Assembly (NCBI RefSeq): GCF_000732925.1
Contig: NZ_CP008953.1
Location: 6,882,001-6,946,000, forward strand
Origin: Amycolatopsis japonica
GTDB lineage: Bacteria; Actinomycetota; Actinomycetes; Mycobacteriales; Pseudonocardiaceae
DNA: 64,000 bases
Direction: 5' to 3'
The first letter of the stretch is position 1. Every line of letters starts with the position of its first letter. The notes under the pieces are model-generated. The model saw nothing but the letters and a program-made list of their open reading frames with translations. It was not told where the DNA came from and ran no database searches. Made by a program: the position numbers and the translations under genes. Positions 43,701-52,264 of the stretch are shown here, in pieces.

Positions 43701-46700
43701 GGCGGCCGGGACGAGGACGACGTCGCGTTCACCCTCGCCACCCGCTCCGCGCTGGAGCATCGCGCGCTGGTCCCGTCCGGCGATCTCGCCGCGTTGCGCG
43801 CCCTCGCCACGGGCGAACGCCGCGGCCGGACCGTGCGCGGACCGGCGGCCGCGGCGTTCCTGTTCAGCGGACAGGGCGCGCAGCGCGCGGGAATGGGAAA
43901 GGAACTGTCGGAGCGGTTCCCGTTGTTCCGCAAGGCGTTCGACGCGGCGTGTGAGGCGCTCGGCGGCGGAGTCCGTGAAGTCGCGTTCGAGGGCGGGGAG
44001 CTGCTCGACCGGACGGATCACGCGCAAGCCGCCTTGTTCGCCTACGAAGTCGCCCTGTACCGGCTGCTGGAATCCTGGGGTCTCCGGCCCGGCACGGTCG
44101 CTGGGCACTCGATCGGCGAGATCGCCGCCGCACATGTCGCCGGTGTCCTCTCCCTCGAGGACGCCGGTGTCCTGGTGGCCGCGCGCGGCCGTCTGATGGC
44201 CGCTTTGCCGCCGGGTGGCGTCATGATCGCCGTCCGGGCGGCCGAGGCCGAAGTCGCCCCACTGGTCGGGGAATTCGCCGACCAGGTGGCGATCGCCGCC
44301 GTCAACGGCCCTCGATCCCTCGTGCTGTCCGGATCCGCGAGCGTGACCGAAGCGATCGCGGCCCAGTGGCCGGGTTCCACACGCCTGCGCGTCAGCCACG
44401 CGTTCCATTCGCCGCTGATCGACCCGATGCTCGCCGAATTCCACGAGGTCGCCACCGGGCTGACCTACCGCGCACCGGAGACGACCCTGATCTCCGGCCT
44501 GACCGGCCGCGCGATCACCGGCGTCGACCCGGAGTACTGGGTGCGGCACGCCAGGGAAACGGTCCGGTTCGCCGACGCGCTGGACACCCTCGCCGCGACG
44601 GAAACGGCCATCTGCCTGGAGATCGGCCCGTCCGCGGTGCTGAGCAGGGCCGCCGGATCGGTACTGCCCACCGTGTCCACTATGGACACGAGCCGGAGCG
44701 TCCTGGAAGCGGCGGGCGAGCTGCACACCGCCGGTGTGTCCGTGTCGTGGCGATCGGTTTTCGACGGCAGCGGCGCCCGCCGGGTCACGCTGCCGACGTA
44801 TCCCTTCCAGCGCGAGCGGTTCTGGCTCGATCCGCAACCGCGCCGGAGCCACGACGGCCATGCGATGCTCGGCCCGGCGCTCGTCGCCCCCGACTCGCCC
44901 AGGGTCGTGCACGGCGGTTCGGCGGGCGTCCGCACGCACGGCTGGCTCGCCGACCACGTCGTCGGTGGCGCGACACTGTTCCCGGCCAGCGCCTTCGTCG
45001 AACTCGCCGTGCACGCGGGCGGAACGAACGTAGCCGAGCTGACGATCGAGGCGCCGCTGCGGCTCGGCCGGTCAGAGGACGTCGCGCTCCAAGTGGTCGT
45101 GGACGGACCCCGGATCGACATCTACGCCAAGGACTCCGACGCCTGGACGCGGCACGCCACCGGCCGTCTGGGGACCTCCGAGGTCTTCGCGCAGCCGTGG
45201 AAGGGCGAGTGGCCGCCTCCCGCCACCGAATCGGTCGACGTGGACCGGGCTTACGCGGCCCTCGACTACGGTCCCGCCTTCCGCGCGGTGACCGGACTGT
45301 GGCAGGACGGCGACGAACTGTTCGCCGACATCGCGCTCGCCGAAGACGTCGACGGCCGGTTCGCCCTGCATCCCGTGCTGCTCGACGCGGCGGTGCACAC
45401 CCTCGCGCTGGCCGGAGCACCCGGAGACGAAGCACGCGTGCCGTTCTTCTGGAGCGGCGTCCACGTGTTCGCCCCCGCCGCGCGCCGGGCGCGAGTCCAC
45501 TGTGTACGGTCCGGCCCCGGCGAAGTCCGCGTCGAACTCTTCGACCCGGCCGGAACACCCGTCGCGGTCGTGGAATCGCTGCTCACCCGGCCGCTGCCCG
45601 CCGGGAACACGATGCTCTACGCGCCGCGCTGGATCCCCGTCCCGGCCGCGCGCGCCGACGACGTCCGGATCGTCGAGACCGAAGACGTCCGGAGCGCGCT
45701 CACCGCGCTGCAGGACACCCTCCCGCGCGGGGAACGCACCGTCGTCGTCACCCGAGACGCGGCCGATCCGGCGTCGGCCGCCCTCTTCGGGCTCGGGGCC
45801 GCCGCGTCGAGCGAGTACCGCGGCCTGGTCACCGTGGTCGACACCGCGCTCCCGGTGGAGAAGGTGCGCGAGCTCGTCGGCGGCAACCCCGAACCCCAGC
45901 TGTCGATCCGGGACGGCGTACCGCACGCGCTGCGGATCGCCCGCACCGCGCCCGCGTCCGGCCGTCCGATCGACCCGGCCGGGACCGTGCTGATCACCGG
46001 CGGCACCGGCGCGCTCGGTGGGGCGCTGGCCCGGCATCTCGTGGCCGCGCACGGGGTCCGGCATCTGCTGCTGGTCAGCCGCCGCGGCTCGTCCTCACCC
46101 GGCGCGGACGAGCTTCGCGAACTGCCCGCCGACGTGCGGATCGTCGACGGCGACATCGCCGATCCGGCCTTCGTCCGACAGCTGGTCGACTCCTGCGACC
46201 CGCCGCTGACCGCCGTGGTGCACTCCGCCGCCGTCGTCGCCGACGCCGCGTTCACCGCGCAGACGACCGCCGGGGTCGACACCGTCTTCCGCCCGAAGGC
46301 CGACGCCGCGGCGATCCTGCACGAGGCCACCCGGCATCTCCCCCTGTCGGCTTTCGTGCTCTTTTCCTCGCTGGCCGGCACTTTCGGCAACGCGGGACAA
46401 GCGAACTACGCGGCGGCGAACCGCTACCTCGACGCGTTGGCCGTACGACGGCGGGCGGAAGGGCTTCCCGCGACGTCGATCGCTTGGGGTCTCTGGGATC
46501 TGGAGATCGGCCTCGGCTCGAAGATCCCCGAAGCGGCGCGGCATCGCATCCAGACCTCCGGGGTGGCCGCGCTGACCCTGGAGCAGGGAATGGCGCTGTT
46601 CGACGCCGCGCTCGGACACGCCGAACCGGTCCTGATCGCCGCCCGGCTCGACCCCACCGCCGCCGGTCTGCCCCCGATCGCCGACGGTCTCGGCCGCCCC

Positions 46701-47003
46701 GCCGCGAGACCCGCGCCGCCGTCACCCGACCGGCGCTGGCCGGATCAGCCCACGGAGCAGGAACTGCGCGAGCTGCTGCGGGTGGAACTCGCCGAGGTCC
46801 TCGGCCACCACGATCCGGGAACGATCCCCATGGACAAGCCGTTCACCGAACTCGGACTCGATTCCCTGGCCGTCATCGATCTGCGGACCCGGCTCCGGGA
46901 GCTGACCGGCGTCGAACTCCCCGCCCGCGTCCTGTTCGACCACCCGACCGTCACGGAGCTCACCGGACACCTGCGCGACCGGGCCGGGCGAGGGTCTGGC
47001 TGA
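40710..47003 (+). CDS. Type I PKS: CAL-ACP loading plus KS-AT-DH-KR-ACP module
   Basis: A 2097-residue modular polyketide synthase. An acyl-AMP ligase (residues 1-450, YTSGTTGRPKG, YRTGDVGG, TPSGKALRKD) activates a carboxylic acid and loads the first ACP (LGLTSVGG, S480). KS follows (Cys708 in TACSSS, HGTAT, NIGHTQ), then AT (GHSIGE S1134; HAFH at 1230-1233 predicts malonyl-CoA), DH (H1416 in HVVGGATLFP; D1559), KR (TGGTGALG, Y1900) and a final ACP (LGLDSLAV, S2052). No ER or thioesterase is present, so the product is predicted as an alpha,beta-unsaturated acyl-ACP that another enzyme must release. No other PKS/NRPS gene is in the window. Confidence 0.93.
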   Translation: MTEIRPLVTLLRERQPARPAFTDEHRTLTFGELLESSGRLAAGLGIARGERVLVHIGGRVEFAEYSLAVLRAGGVGVPVSARSTAAELARVADDSGAVLLITEARHAELTRKLRLRVVFVEDEPSPPRGEPRDDLGLDEPAWLLYTSGTTGRPKGVLTTQRAMLWSSAACYGPMYGISGEDTVLWPLPLHHAYALSLAFAGTIALGTHTRIVDRDLRGALTAFPGGVLAGVPATFLNLRQEVRGDLPAPRLCLSGGSPCTAPTRAAVRDLFGIEVLDGYGSTETGGKIAVQLPGEDHLTPVPGMEVRVVDEQIEVRGPGVAPSAAGPDGWYRTGDVGGLAEGRLILEGRADDVIVCGGQNVHPTEIEAVIAEVPGVKDVLVTGRPDEVLGAVPVAFLVSDEPDLDAVRRLCRHRLSAYKVPVAFHLVESLPRTPSGKALRKDLRVPPPVAETLVREAIAELCDVGERWRDRPFAELGLTSVGGVQLRHRLAEATGLALPQALVYDFPTPAAVIAELERLLAGESRPATKRAVPARDDEPIAVVATACRFPGGVTSPEALWNLVAGGVDATGDFPTDRGWEHSVRYDPDPGRLGGSTTRRGGFVYDAMDFDPALFGMSPREALSTDPQQRLLLETSWELFERAGLDTATLRGSDTGVFVGVMNEDYASRFEGHRMEGRLGIGSSHALASGRISYTFGLHGPAVTVDTACSSSLVALHWAVRALRAGECSLAVAGGATVMSSPRTFLEFSRQRGLSPDGRCRSYAAGADGTAWSEGAGVVLLERLSDARRNGHPVLALLSGSAVNSDGASNGLTAPSGRAQRAVVASALADAGLSPADVDAVEGHGTATPIGDPIEAEALIAAYGGERDRPLWLGSVKANIGHTQAAAGVAGVIKMVEALRHGHLPPSLYADEPSPRVDWSAGDVRLLAEGREWRAGPKPRHAGVSAFGIGGTNAHVLVSEAPPSPENGTPASLGAPWLLSAAGDGALRAAASRLLATVGGRDEDDVAFTLATRSALEHRALVPSGDLAALRALATGERRGRTVRGPAAAAFLFSGQGAQRAGMGKELSERFPLFRKAFDAACEALGGGVREVAFEGGELLDRTDHAQAALFAYEVALYRLLESWGLRPGTVAGHSIGEIAAAHVAGVLSLEDAGVLVAARGRLMAALPPGGVMIAVRAAEAEVAPLVGEFADQVAIAAVNGPRSLVLSGSASVTEAIAAQWPGSTRLRVSHAFHSPLIDPMLAEFHEVATGLTYRAPETTLISGLTGRAITGVDPEYWVRHARETVRFADALDTLAATETAICLEIGPSAVLSRAAGSVLPTVSTMDTSRSVLEAAGELHTAGVSVSWRSVFDGSGARRVTLPTYPFQRERFWLDPQPRRSHDGHAMLGPALVAPDSPRVVHGGSAGVRTHGWLADHVVGGATLFPASAFVELAVHAGGTNVAELTIEAPLRLGRSEDVALQVVVDGPRIDIYAKDSDAWTRHATGRLGTSEVFAQPWKGEWPPPATESVDVDRAYAALDYGPAFRAVTGLWQDGDELFADIALAEDVDGRFALHPVLLDAAVHTLALAGAPGDEARVPFFWSGVHVFAPAARRARVHCVRSGPGEVRVELFDPAGTPVAVVESLLTRPLPAGNTMLYAPRWIPVPAARADDVRIVETEDVRSALTALQDTLPRGERTVVVTRDAADPASAALFGLGAAASSEYRGLVTVVDTALPVEKVRELVGGNPEPQLSIRDGVPHALRIARTAPASGRPIDPAGTVLITGGTGALGGALARHLVAAHGVRHLLLVSRRGSSSPGADELRELPADVRIVDGDIADPAFVRQLVDSCDPPLTAVVHSAAVVADAAFTAQTTAGVDTVFRPKADAAAILHEATRHLPLSAFVLFSSLAGTFGNAGQANYAAANRYLDALAVRRRAEGLPATSIAWGLWDLEIGLGSKIPEAARHRIQTSGVAALTLEQGMALFDAALGHAEPVLIAARLDPTAAGLPPIADGLGRPAARPAPPSPDRRWPDQPTEQELRELLRVELAEVLGHHDPGTIPMDKPFTELGLDSLAVIDLRTRLRELTGVELPARVLFDHPTVTELTGHLRDRAGRGSG

Positions 47004-47877
47004 GCGTCAACGCGGTGAGCGCGACGGCGAATCCGGTGAGCTGCCAGCCGGTGAGGGTCTGGCCCAGCACCAGGAATCCCGCGGCGGTGGCGACGAGAGG
47101 GTTGGTCAGCGTCAGCAGGGAGACCGACGCCGGGGCGAGCCGGTCGATGCCGCGGAACCACAGCGGATAGGCCAGCGCGGTGGTGACGATGCCGATGTAG
47201 CCGTAGCCGATCAGGTTCGCCGTCGTCAGCGAGCTCGGGAGCCCTTCGAACAGGAGCGTCGCCGGGGCGAGGACGATGCCGCCGAGGGTCAGCTGCCAGC
47301 CGGTCATCGCCAGCGGATGCTCAGGGCGGCCCCATTTCTTGGTCAGGATCAGGGAAACGGCCATGAGCCCGACGGCGGCGAGCATGGCGGCCAGCCCGAG
47401 CGGGTCGAGCCGGGCTTCCGACGAAAGGGTCAGCAGCGCGACCCCACCGGCGCCGGCGATCGCGGCGAGCAGGATCGGCGCCGGGGTCCGGACGCGGAGC
47501 ATCGGGAGCGCGAGCAGCGCCACCAGCAGGGGTTGCAGGGCGCCGAGGGTCGCGGCGACCCCGCCGGGGAGGCGGTACGCGGCGAAGAAGATCAACGGCA
47601 GGAAGGCGCCGAAGTTGAGCATCCCGAGCACCGTCGTCTTCCACCACCACGACCCGTGCGGGAGCCGCCGGGTCAGTGCCAGCAGGAGCAGCCCGGCCGG
47701 GAGCGCCCGCAGCGCGGCGGCCAAAAGCGGCCGGTCCGGGGGCAACAGGGTCGCGGTGACGACGTAGACGGTGCCCCAGCTGGCCGGGGCCAGCGCGGCG
47801 AGCCCGGCGTCACGCAGCGTCGGTTTCGCGGCCGCCGGTTCCGCCGGGACGACGGGCCGCTCGGCGATGATCGCCAT
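46960..47877 (-). CDS. EamA/RhaT family transporter (DMT superfamily)
   Basis: A 305-residue membrane protein with ten predicted helices in two EamA halves (GTVYVVTATLLPPDRPLLAAALRALPAGLLLLAL early; LIGYGYIGIVTTALAYPLWFRGIDRLAPASVSLLTLTNPLVATAAG late). Such proteins export small metabolites. GAGGAG lies upstream of the ATG. Its 3' end overlaps the PKS gene by 44 bases. Divergent from the MarR gene, with two palindromic sites in between, so MarR probably represses it. Confidence 0.9.
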   Translation of the reverse strand: MAIIAERPVVPAEPAAAKPTLRDAGLAALAPASWGTVYVVTATLLPPDRPLLAAALRALPAGLLLLALTRRLPHGSWWWKTTVLGMLNFGAFLPLIFFAAYRLPGGVAATLGALQPLLVALLALPMLRVRTPAPILLAAIAGAGGVALLTLSSEARLDPLGLAAMLAAVGLMAVSLILTKKWGRPEHPLAMTGWQLTLGGIVLAPATLLFEGLPSSLTTANLIGYGYIGIVTTALAYPLWFRGIDRLAPASVSLLTLTNPLVATAAGFLVLGQTLTGWQLTGFAVALTALTLSQTLARPGRAGVR

Positions 47878-47895
47878 GATGTCTCCTCACTGATA

Positions 47896-47911
47896 ATCTC
47901 AACGTTGAGAT
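47896..47911. promoter_or_regulatory. MarR operator, perfect palindrome
   Basis: ATCTCAACGTTGAGAT, a perfect 16-base palindrome 18 bases upstream of the EamA ATG. Confidence 0.8.
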
Positions 47912-47938
47912 AACACCAGCGACTTCTGTCAATGTCAA

Positions 47939-47956
47939 GTCTCTTAATGTTGAGAC
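47939..47956. promoter_or_regulatory. MarR operator, imperfect copy
   Basis: GTCTCTTAATGTTGAGAC resembles the first operator (CTCAACGTTGAG core) and ends 14 bases before the MarR ATG, as expected for autoregulation. Confidence 0.7.
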
Positions 47957-47970
47957 GATTGGAGGACGTC

Positions 47971-48477
47971 ATGGCCGACGCGGTGGACGCGGTGATCGCG
48001 CTTTGGCGACACGAGCGGCCGGACCTCGAAGACAAGCTCTGGCCCGCCGAGGTGATCGGGCGCGTTCAGCGGCTTTCGCGAATCCTCGACCGGAAGCTCA
48101 AGGAGTTCAACGCCAAGCACGACCTGGAGTCGTGGGAGTTCGACGTGCTCACCACGCTCCGCCGCTCCGGGGAAGCCGACGGCCTGACGCCCGGCGCGCT
48201 GCTCAAGGCCGCGATGGTCACGTCCGGGGCGATCACGAACCGCATCGACCGCATGGAGACCAAGGGCCTGGTCGAGCGGGTGCGCGACAGCGACGACCGG
48301 CGTTCGGTCAAGATCCGGCTGACCGGCAAGGGACGTCAGGTCGTGGACGAGGTCTTCGTCCTCCACCTGGAGAACGAAGCCGACCTCCTGCCCGATCTGA
48401 AACCGGCGCAGTGGGCCGAACTGATCGGCGGCCTGCGGCTGCTGCTCGAACACTTCGGCGACACGTCACTGGAGTGA
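47971..48477 (+). CDS. MarR family transcriptional regulator
   Basis: A 168-residue MarR-type winged-helix protein: ESWEFDVLTTLRRSG, LTPGALLKAAMVTSGAITNRIDRMETKGLVERVRDSDDRRSVKIRLTGKG spans the recognition helix and the DxR wing. The start at 47971 has GGAGGACGTC upstream; an ATG at 47932 lies upstream of the second operator. It is divergent from the EamA transporter and probably controls it and itself through the two palindromic sites. Confidence 0.9.
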   Translation: MADAVDAVIALWRHERPDLEDKLWPAEVIGRVQRLSRILDRKLKEFNAKHDLESWEFDVLTTLRRSGEADGLTPGALLKAAMVTSGAITNRIDRMETKGLVERVRDSDDRRSVKIRLTGKGRQVVDEVFVLHLENEADLLPDLKPAQWAELIGGLRLLLEHFGDTSLE

Positions 48478-48489
48478 TCGCGGCGAGGC

Positions 48490-49164
48490 TCAGGCGGGAT
48501 CGGACAGGATCCCGTTCACGTAGGTCCCCGGACGCGTCGCGGCATCCTGGCGCAGCACAGGAAGATCCGACGGCCAGTTCGCGGTGAGCGGCTGGGTCTG
48601 CCCCGGCGGGATGGTCGTCACCCGCGTCGGCGTCCACGTGGCCGAGTCGTCGGCGGGCTTCAGGATCGTGATGGTCGCGGTCGCGGTGGATCCCGCCGGA
48701 ACGTCGTTGTACTTCACGCCGTTGTCGATCCGGGGCAGGTGGTAGACCGGGCCGTTCGGGTCCTCGGGACCGTTCAGGTCGACGCCGGGAACGCCGTACA
48801 GCGCGCACGTCCGCGACGAAGTGTTCTTGTAGGTCAACGGAACGTCGAGCTGCCCCGACGAATTCGGGCTCGGCTTGGGAGAACCGAGCGCGAGCGAAAG
48901 ATCCGTGGTGGCACAACGGGGATTTCCGCCCGAGCCGGCCTGTTTCCCGGTGGTGACGGGCGGCTTGGCCGTGGTGGTGGGCACGGAGGTGGCGGTCGGC
49001 GCGGCGGAGGTCTCGACACCGCCACCACCGACGGGCGCGGAGGTTCGCGGGGCGGCGGCGGGAGCCCCTGGGTTGCTGCAGGCGACGACGGCGAGCACAC
49101 CGGCGCAGGCGGCGATTCCCTTCGCGAGCCGTGCGATGTTCGGTCGGATCTTGCGGTGGCTCAT
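48490..49164 (-). CDS. DUF4232 lipoprotein
   Basis: A 224-residue exported lipoprotein. The signal sequence ends in the lipobox LAVVACSN (Cys about residue 28), followed by a Pro/Thr/Ala-rich spacer to about residue 80. The C-terminal DUF4232 domain (CATTDLSLALGSPKPSPNSSGQ, then YKNTSSRTCALYGVPGVDL) is a beta-sandwich of unknown function common in Streptomyces and relatives. Two adjacent ATG codons; 49164 has the better spacing to GGGGAG. Confidence 0.85.
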   Translation of the reverse strand: MSHRKIRPNIARLAKGIAACAGVLAVVACSNPGAPAAAPRTSAPVGGGGVETSAAPTATSVPTTTAKPPVTTGKQAGSGGNPRCATTDLSLALGSPKPSPNSSGQLDVPLTYKNTSSRTCALYGVPGVDLNGPEDPNGPVYHLPRIDNGVKYNDVPAGSTATATITILKPADDSATWTPTRVTTIPPGQTQPLTANWPSDLPVLRQDAATRPGTYVNGILSDPA

Positions 49165-49321
49165 CATCTTCTCCCCGGTCGTCCCTGCGGTGGATCACTC
49201 ACCGGGCAAGATGCCCGACAGGGCGGGAAAGATGCGTCACGATGACACTGCTCTCACAAAAGCAACCTCAGCGTCCGTCACGCATCTTTCCCTTTGGGAC
49301 AAGGAGTTCTGCCCGTTCGGG

Positions 49322-51853
49322 TCAAATCCAGCCGAGCGGGGTGACCTCGGCCGCCGACGTCCAAGGCCCGCGTCCGCCCGCCTCGGTGAGGGCACGGAAC
49401 CGCACATAACGCGCCCGGGTGGGCCAGAACCGCAGGGTCTTACGGGCGGCGTCGTCCGCGAAAGTACCCGCGGCGACGGGACTTCCCCAGGTCGAGCCGT
49501 CCGTGCTCAGATGGACTTCGTAGCCACCGACGCGCCCGTGGTCGGAGCCGTCCTGACGCGGCAAGTAGGCCAAGCCCGTGACCGTGCGAGCGGCGCCCAG
49601 ATCGAGCTGCAGTTCGTGCGGCAGCGGGTCTTCCCCGCCGGACCACTTGGTGTGCCAATGGGTGGCGGGATTCCCGTCGACGGCGTTCGCCGCGGCGCCG
49701 TTCTCCCCCACCGTCTCCTGGCTGTCGGCCGAACGGACCGTGGCCGTGAGCGGCCCGGAGCCCATCACGGGGTCGCTGATGGTTTCGACGCCCGTCTCGA
49801 CGTGCCCCGCGAAGCGGCGAAGGAAGCCGTCCGGTCCCTGAACGGTCAGGTCGTACCAGCCACCCATGCCGCCTTCGGTGCTGAACCAGTCCTCGACCGT
49901 CGCGCCCTGGGCGACCGTGTACGTCCACGGTCCACCGCCCCGGTTGCCGGTTCGCACGGTCAGCTCGCAAGCGGCGCCGGCGTTGGTCATCTTCAGGTAC
50001 ACGACGCCGGAACCCGGCCGCAGCACGACTTCCGGATTCGGTTTGCCGCCGGTGGTCGCGGTGATCCGGTTGCCCGCGAACCGGCGCAGGAAACCGTTGG
50101 GGCCGTGCGTGGTGAGGTCGTACGCGCCGTCCGGCGAACCGGCCTGCCAATAATCGGAAAGCGTCGCGCTCCCGCCTACGGTGTAGCGCCACGGCCCGTC
50201 GGTCCGGTACGCGTTGGCGTACACGTAAAAGTGCGCGCCCGCCGTTCCGGTGTTGGCGAAGTCGATCCAGAATCGTTCGGCGGTCACCCGTCCCGAAGCC
50301 GTCAGCTGATACGGCAAGGGGCGCGCGGCCCGCACTCCGGTCTCCGCGACGGGATGCTTCTGCACGGACGGCGGCTGCGGCTGGGTGTTCCACGGTCCAC
50401 TGGTCGGCACGGGTTTGGTCAGCGCCGGATAGGTCGCGCTCGGCGACGTCGTGTCCAGCGCCGAAGTCAGGTCACCGCAGACGGTGCGCCGCCACGGCGA
50501 GATGTTCGGCTCGGCGACGCCGCTCCACTGTTCGAGGAAGCGCAACACGGAAGTGTGGTCGAAGACCTCCGAACACACCTTCCCGCCCCGGCTCCACGGC
50601 GAGATCACGAACATGGGCACCCGTATGCCCAGCCCGATCGGCTCACCGGAGACGAATTCGTCGGTCGTGGCGACGGAACTCTTGCCCTCGTCGTCGGAAA
50701 CCGGCGGCGCGGGCGGCGGCATGTGGTCGAAGAAGCCGCCGTCCTCGTCGTAGGTCAGCAGGAACAACGTCTTGTTCCACACCTCGGGTTTGGACGCGAT
50801 CGTGTCGAGGATCGACTTCACCAGATCGGCCCCGGTGTTCGGGCCCCACGCGGGATGTTCGGTCTGGGATTCCGGCGCGACGATCCACGACACCGACGGC
50901 AACCTGCCCGCGTCGACATCGCCCTTGAAGGCGCTCAACAATTGCTTCGGCGCGACCCGCGCCAGCCCGCGGTCGTACATCGCGCGTTCGGACGCGGTCA
51001 GGGTCGCCACACCGGCCGCCAATCCGTCGAGCAGCCGGGTGCGCTCGGCGGCCGAAGCCGAATCGAGGGCGTAGTAGAAGTACTCCAGCTTCGGGAAGGC
51101 TTTGCCCGCGGAGTCCTTCACCTTCGACAGCGCCTTGGTGCCGACGGCGAGGAAACTGCTGAAATAGTCCAGCGAGTTGTCGCCGTAATTGTCCCATTCC
51201 TGATAGACGCGCCAGCTACGGCCGGCGGCCTGCAGGCGCTCGGCGTAGGTCTTCCAGGTGTAGCCGGTGTGCCCGGGGTTCTGCCAGGCGGCGTTGCCGA
51301 TCGCCCGGGTCGTCCCGTCCGGCTCGTAGCCGAGTTTGCCGGTGAACAGGTACATCCGATTCGGGTTCGTGGGCCCCATTTCCGAGCAGTGGTAGGCATC
51401 GCAGACGGTGAACGCGTCGGCCAGTTCGTGGTAGAACCGCAGCGCGGAACGGGTGTGATAGGTCAGCGACCGGACCCCCTTGGCCGCGCGCCACGCGTCG
51501 TGACGGCCCTTGTTCCACGCCCGGTGCCCGCCCGACCAGCTGTGGTCGACGTCGGCCATGAACTGATCGTCGATCGCGTACGGGAGCAGGGTGCCCGTGC
51601 CGTCGGGTTGGTGGAAGACCGACGCTCCCGACGGTAGTTTGATCGCGGCCGGATCGTTGAAACCCCGGACGCCGCGCAACGTCCCGAGATAATGGTCGAA
51701 CGACCGGTTCTCCTGCATGAACACCACGACGTGCTCGATGACGTCGAGCCCGCCAGTCGGCGCTTCGGCGGCGAGTGCCTGCCGGACGCTCGCCGGGAGC
51801 AAGGTGAAGGCGGAAGCCGCACCAGCGGCCTTCAGCAGGGTACGACGGCGCAC
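49322..51853 (-). CDS. plcC: Tat-exported phosphocholine-specific phospholipase C with F5/8C domain
   Basis: An 843-residue secreted phospholipase C. The Tat signal is RRRTLLKAAGAASAFTLLP. The catalytic phosphoesterase domain has VVVFMQENRSFDHYLGT, YLFTG, TYDEDGGFFDHMPPP and PWSRGG, followed by two DUF756 beta domains (about residues 500-690, each with GPNGFLRRFAG or GPDGFLRRFAG). An F5/8 type C (discoidin, CBM32-like) domain of about 140 residues closes the protein (DGNPATHWHTKWSGG, LDLGAARTVTGLAYLPRQDG), longer than usual for the family. It should cleave phosphatidylcholine or sphingomyelin outside the cell. GTG start after GGAGGG. The symbol follows common usage only. Confidence 0.9.
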   Translation of the reverse strand: MRRRTLLKAAGAASAFTLLPASVRQALAAEAPTGGLDVIEHVVVFMQENRSFDHYLGTLRGVRGFNDPAAIKLPSGASVFHQPDGTGTLLPYAIDDQFMADVDHSWSGGHRAWNKGRHDAWRAAKGVRSLTYHTRSALRFYHELADAFTVCDAYHCSEMGPTNPNRMYLFTGKLGYEPDGTTRAIGNAAWQNPGHTGYTWKTYAERLQAAGRSWRVYQEWDNYGDNSLDYFSSFLAVGTKALSKVKDSAGKAFPKLEYFYYALDSASAAERTRLLDGLAAGVATLTASERAMYDRGLARVAPKQLLSAFKGDVDAGRLPSVSWIVAPESQTEHPAWGPNTGADLVKSILDTIASKPEVWNKTLFLLTYDEDGGFFDHMPPPAPPVSDDEGKSSVATTDEFVSGEPIGLGIRVPMFVISPWSRGGKVCSEVFDHTSVLRFLEQWSGVAEPNISPWRRTVCGDLTSALDTTSPSATYPALTKPVPTSGPWNTQPQPPSVQKHPVAETGVRAARPLPYQLTASGRVTAERFWIDFANTGTAGAHFYVYANAYRTDGPWRYTVGGSATLSDYWQAGSPDGAYDLTTHGPNGFLRRFAGNRITATTGGKPNPEVVLRPGSGVVYLKMTNAGAACELTVRTGNRGGGPWTYTVAQGATVEDWFSTEGGMGGWYDLTVQGPDGFLRRFAGHVETGVETISDPVMGSGPLTATVRSADSQETVGENGAAANAVDGNPATHWHTKWSGGEDPLPHELQLDLGAARTVTGLAYLPRQDGSDHGRVGGYEVHLSTDGSTWGSPVAAGTFADDAARKTLRFWPTRARYVRFRALTEAGGRGPWTSAAEVTPLGWI

Positions 51854-52060
51854 GAAGCCCTCCAGGAATTGCGTTGAACCCGTTCGATCGTGTTCGAAAC
51901 TGCACCTTTGACGCGGCTATCGAGCAGATAGAAACATAGGTGCCTGATCGGTTCAAGGGTTCGGCCCCGGGGCTGCATGATCGGAGCAAGATGACGCGAC
52001 TTTCGGATGGTCACGACCTCGTGAGTGTTCTGTACCTCCTTGTCCCAAGTCCGTGAAGGC

Positions 52061-52181
52061 GTGACTCGCGTGATCAGGGACGTGACTCGCGTGATCGGAG
52101 GCCGCACTCGGGTGTTCCGCCTCTGATCACGCGAGTTCCGGCTCCGATCACGCGAGTTCCGCCTTCAATCACGTGAGTGCG
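52061..52181. repeat. ACTCGCGTGATC repeat cluster, copy 3
   Basis: Forward units GTGACTCGCGTGATC (two), a variant CGCACTCGGGTGTTCCG, then inverted units GATCACGCGAGTTCCG (two) and CAATCACGTGAGTGCGG. Spacing is about 21-22 bases, as in the other two clusters. Confidence 0.8.
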
Positions 52182-52194
52182 GTCTCGCGAGGGG

Positions 52195-52262
52195 AACCGC
52201 GGTGGGGGCCGCCCCCCTTGAGCGTCCCCCACCGCGGTTCATCCGGCCGGGAACCGGCCGGA
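52195..52262 (-). terminator. Two consecutive hairpins after the 137-aa gene
   Basis: TCCGGCCGG-GAA-CCGGCCGGA (52242-52262) lies directly after the stop of the minus-strand gene, followed by a 14-base-arm hairpin (52195-52208 with 52226-52239). Confidence 0.7.
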
Positions 52263-52264
52263 CG

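Larger units (their letters stand above)
51854..52264. other. Intergenic region with repeats and hairpins
   Basis: 411 bases between genes read away from and towards it on the minus strand. The part near the PLC gene should hold its promoter, but I cannot see a good -35/-10 pair. 52061-52181 is the repeat cluster and 52195-52262 holds two hairpins. Confidence 0.6.

Noticed and set aside
51854..51930. PHO box upstream of the phospholipase gene
   Set aside because: A single GTTCAAC-like unit is present on the minus strand, but the tandem 11-bp repeats required for PhoP are not evident.
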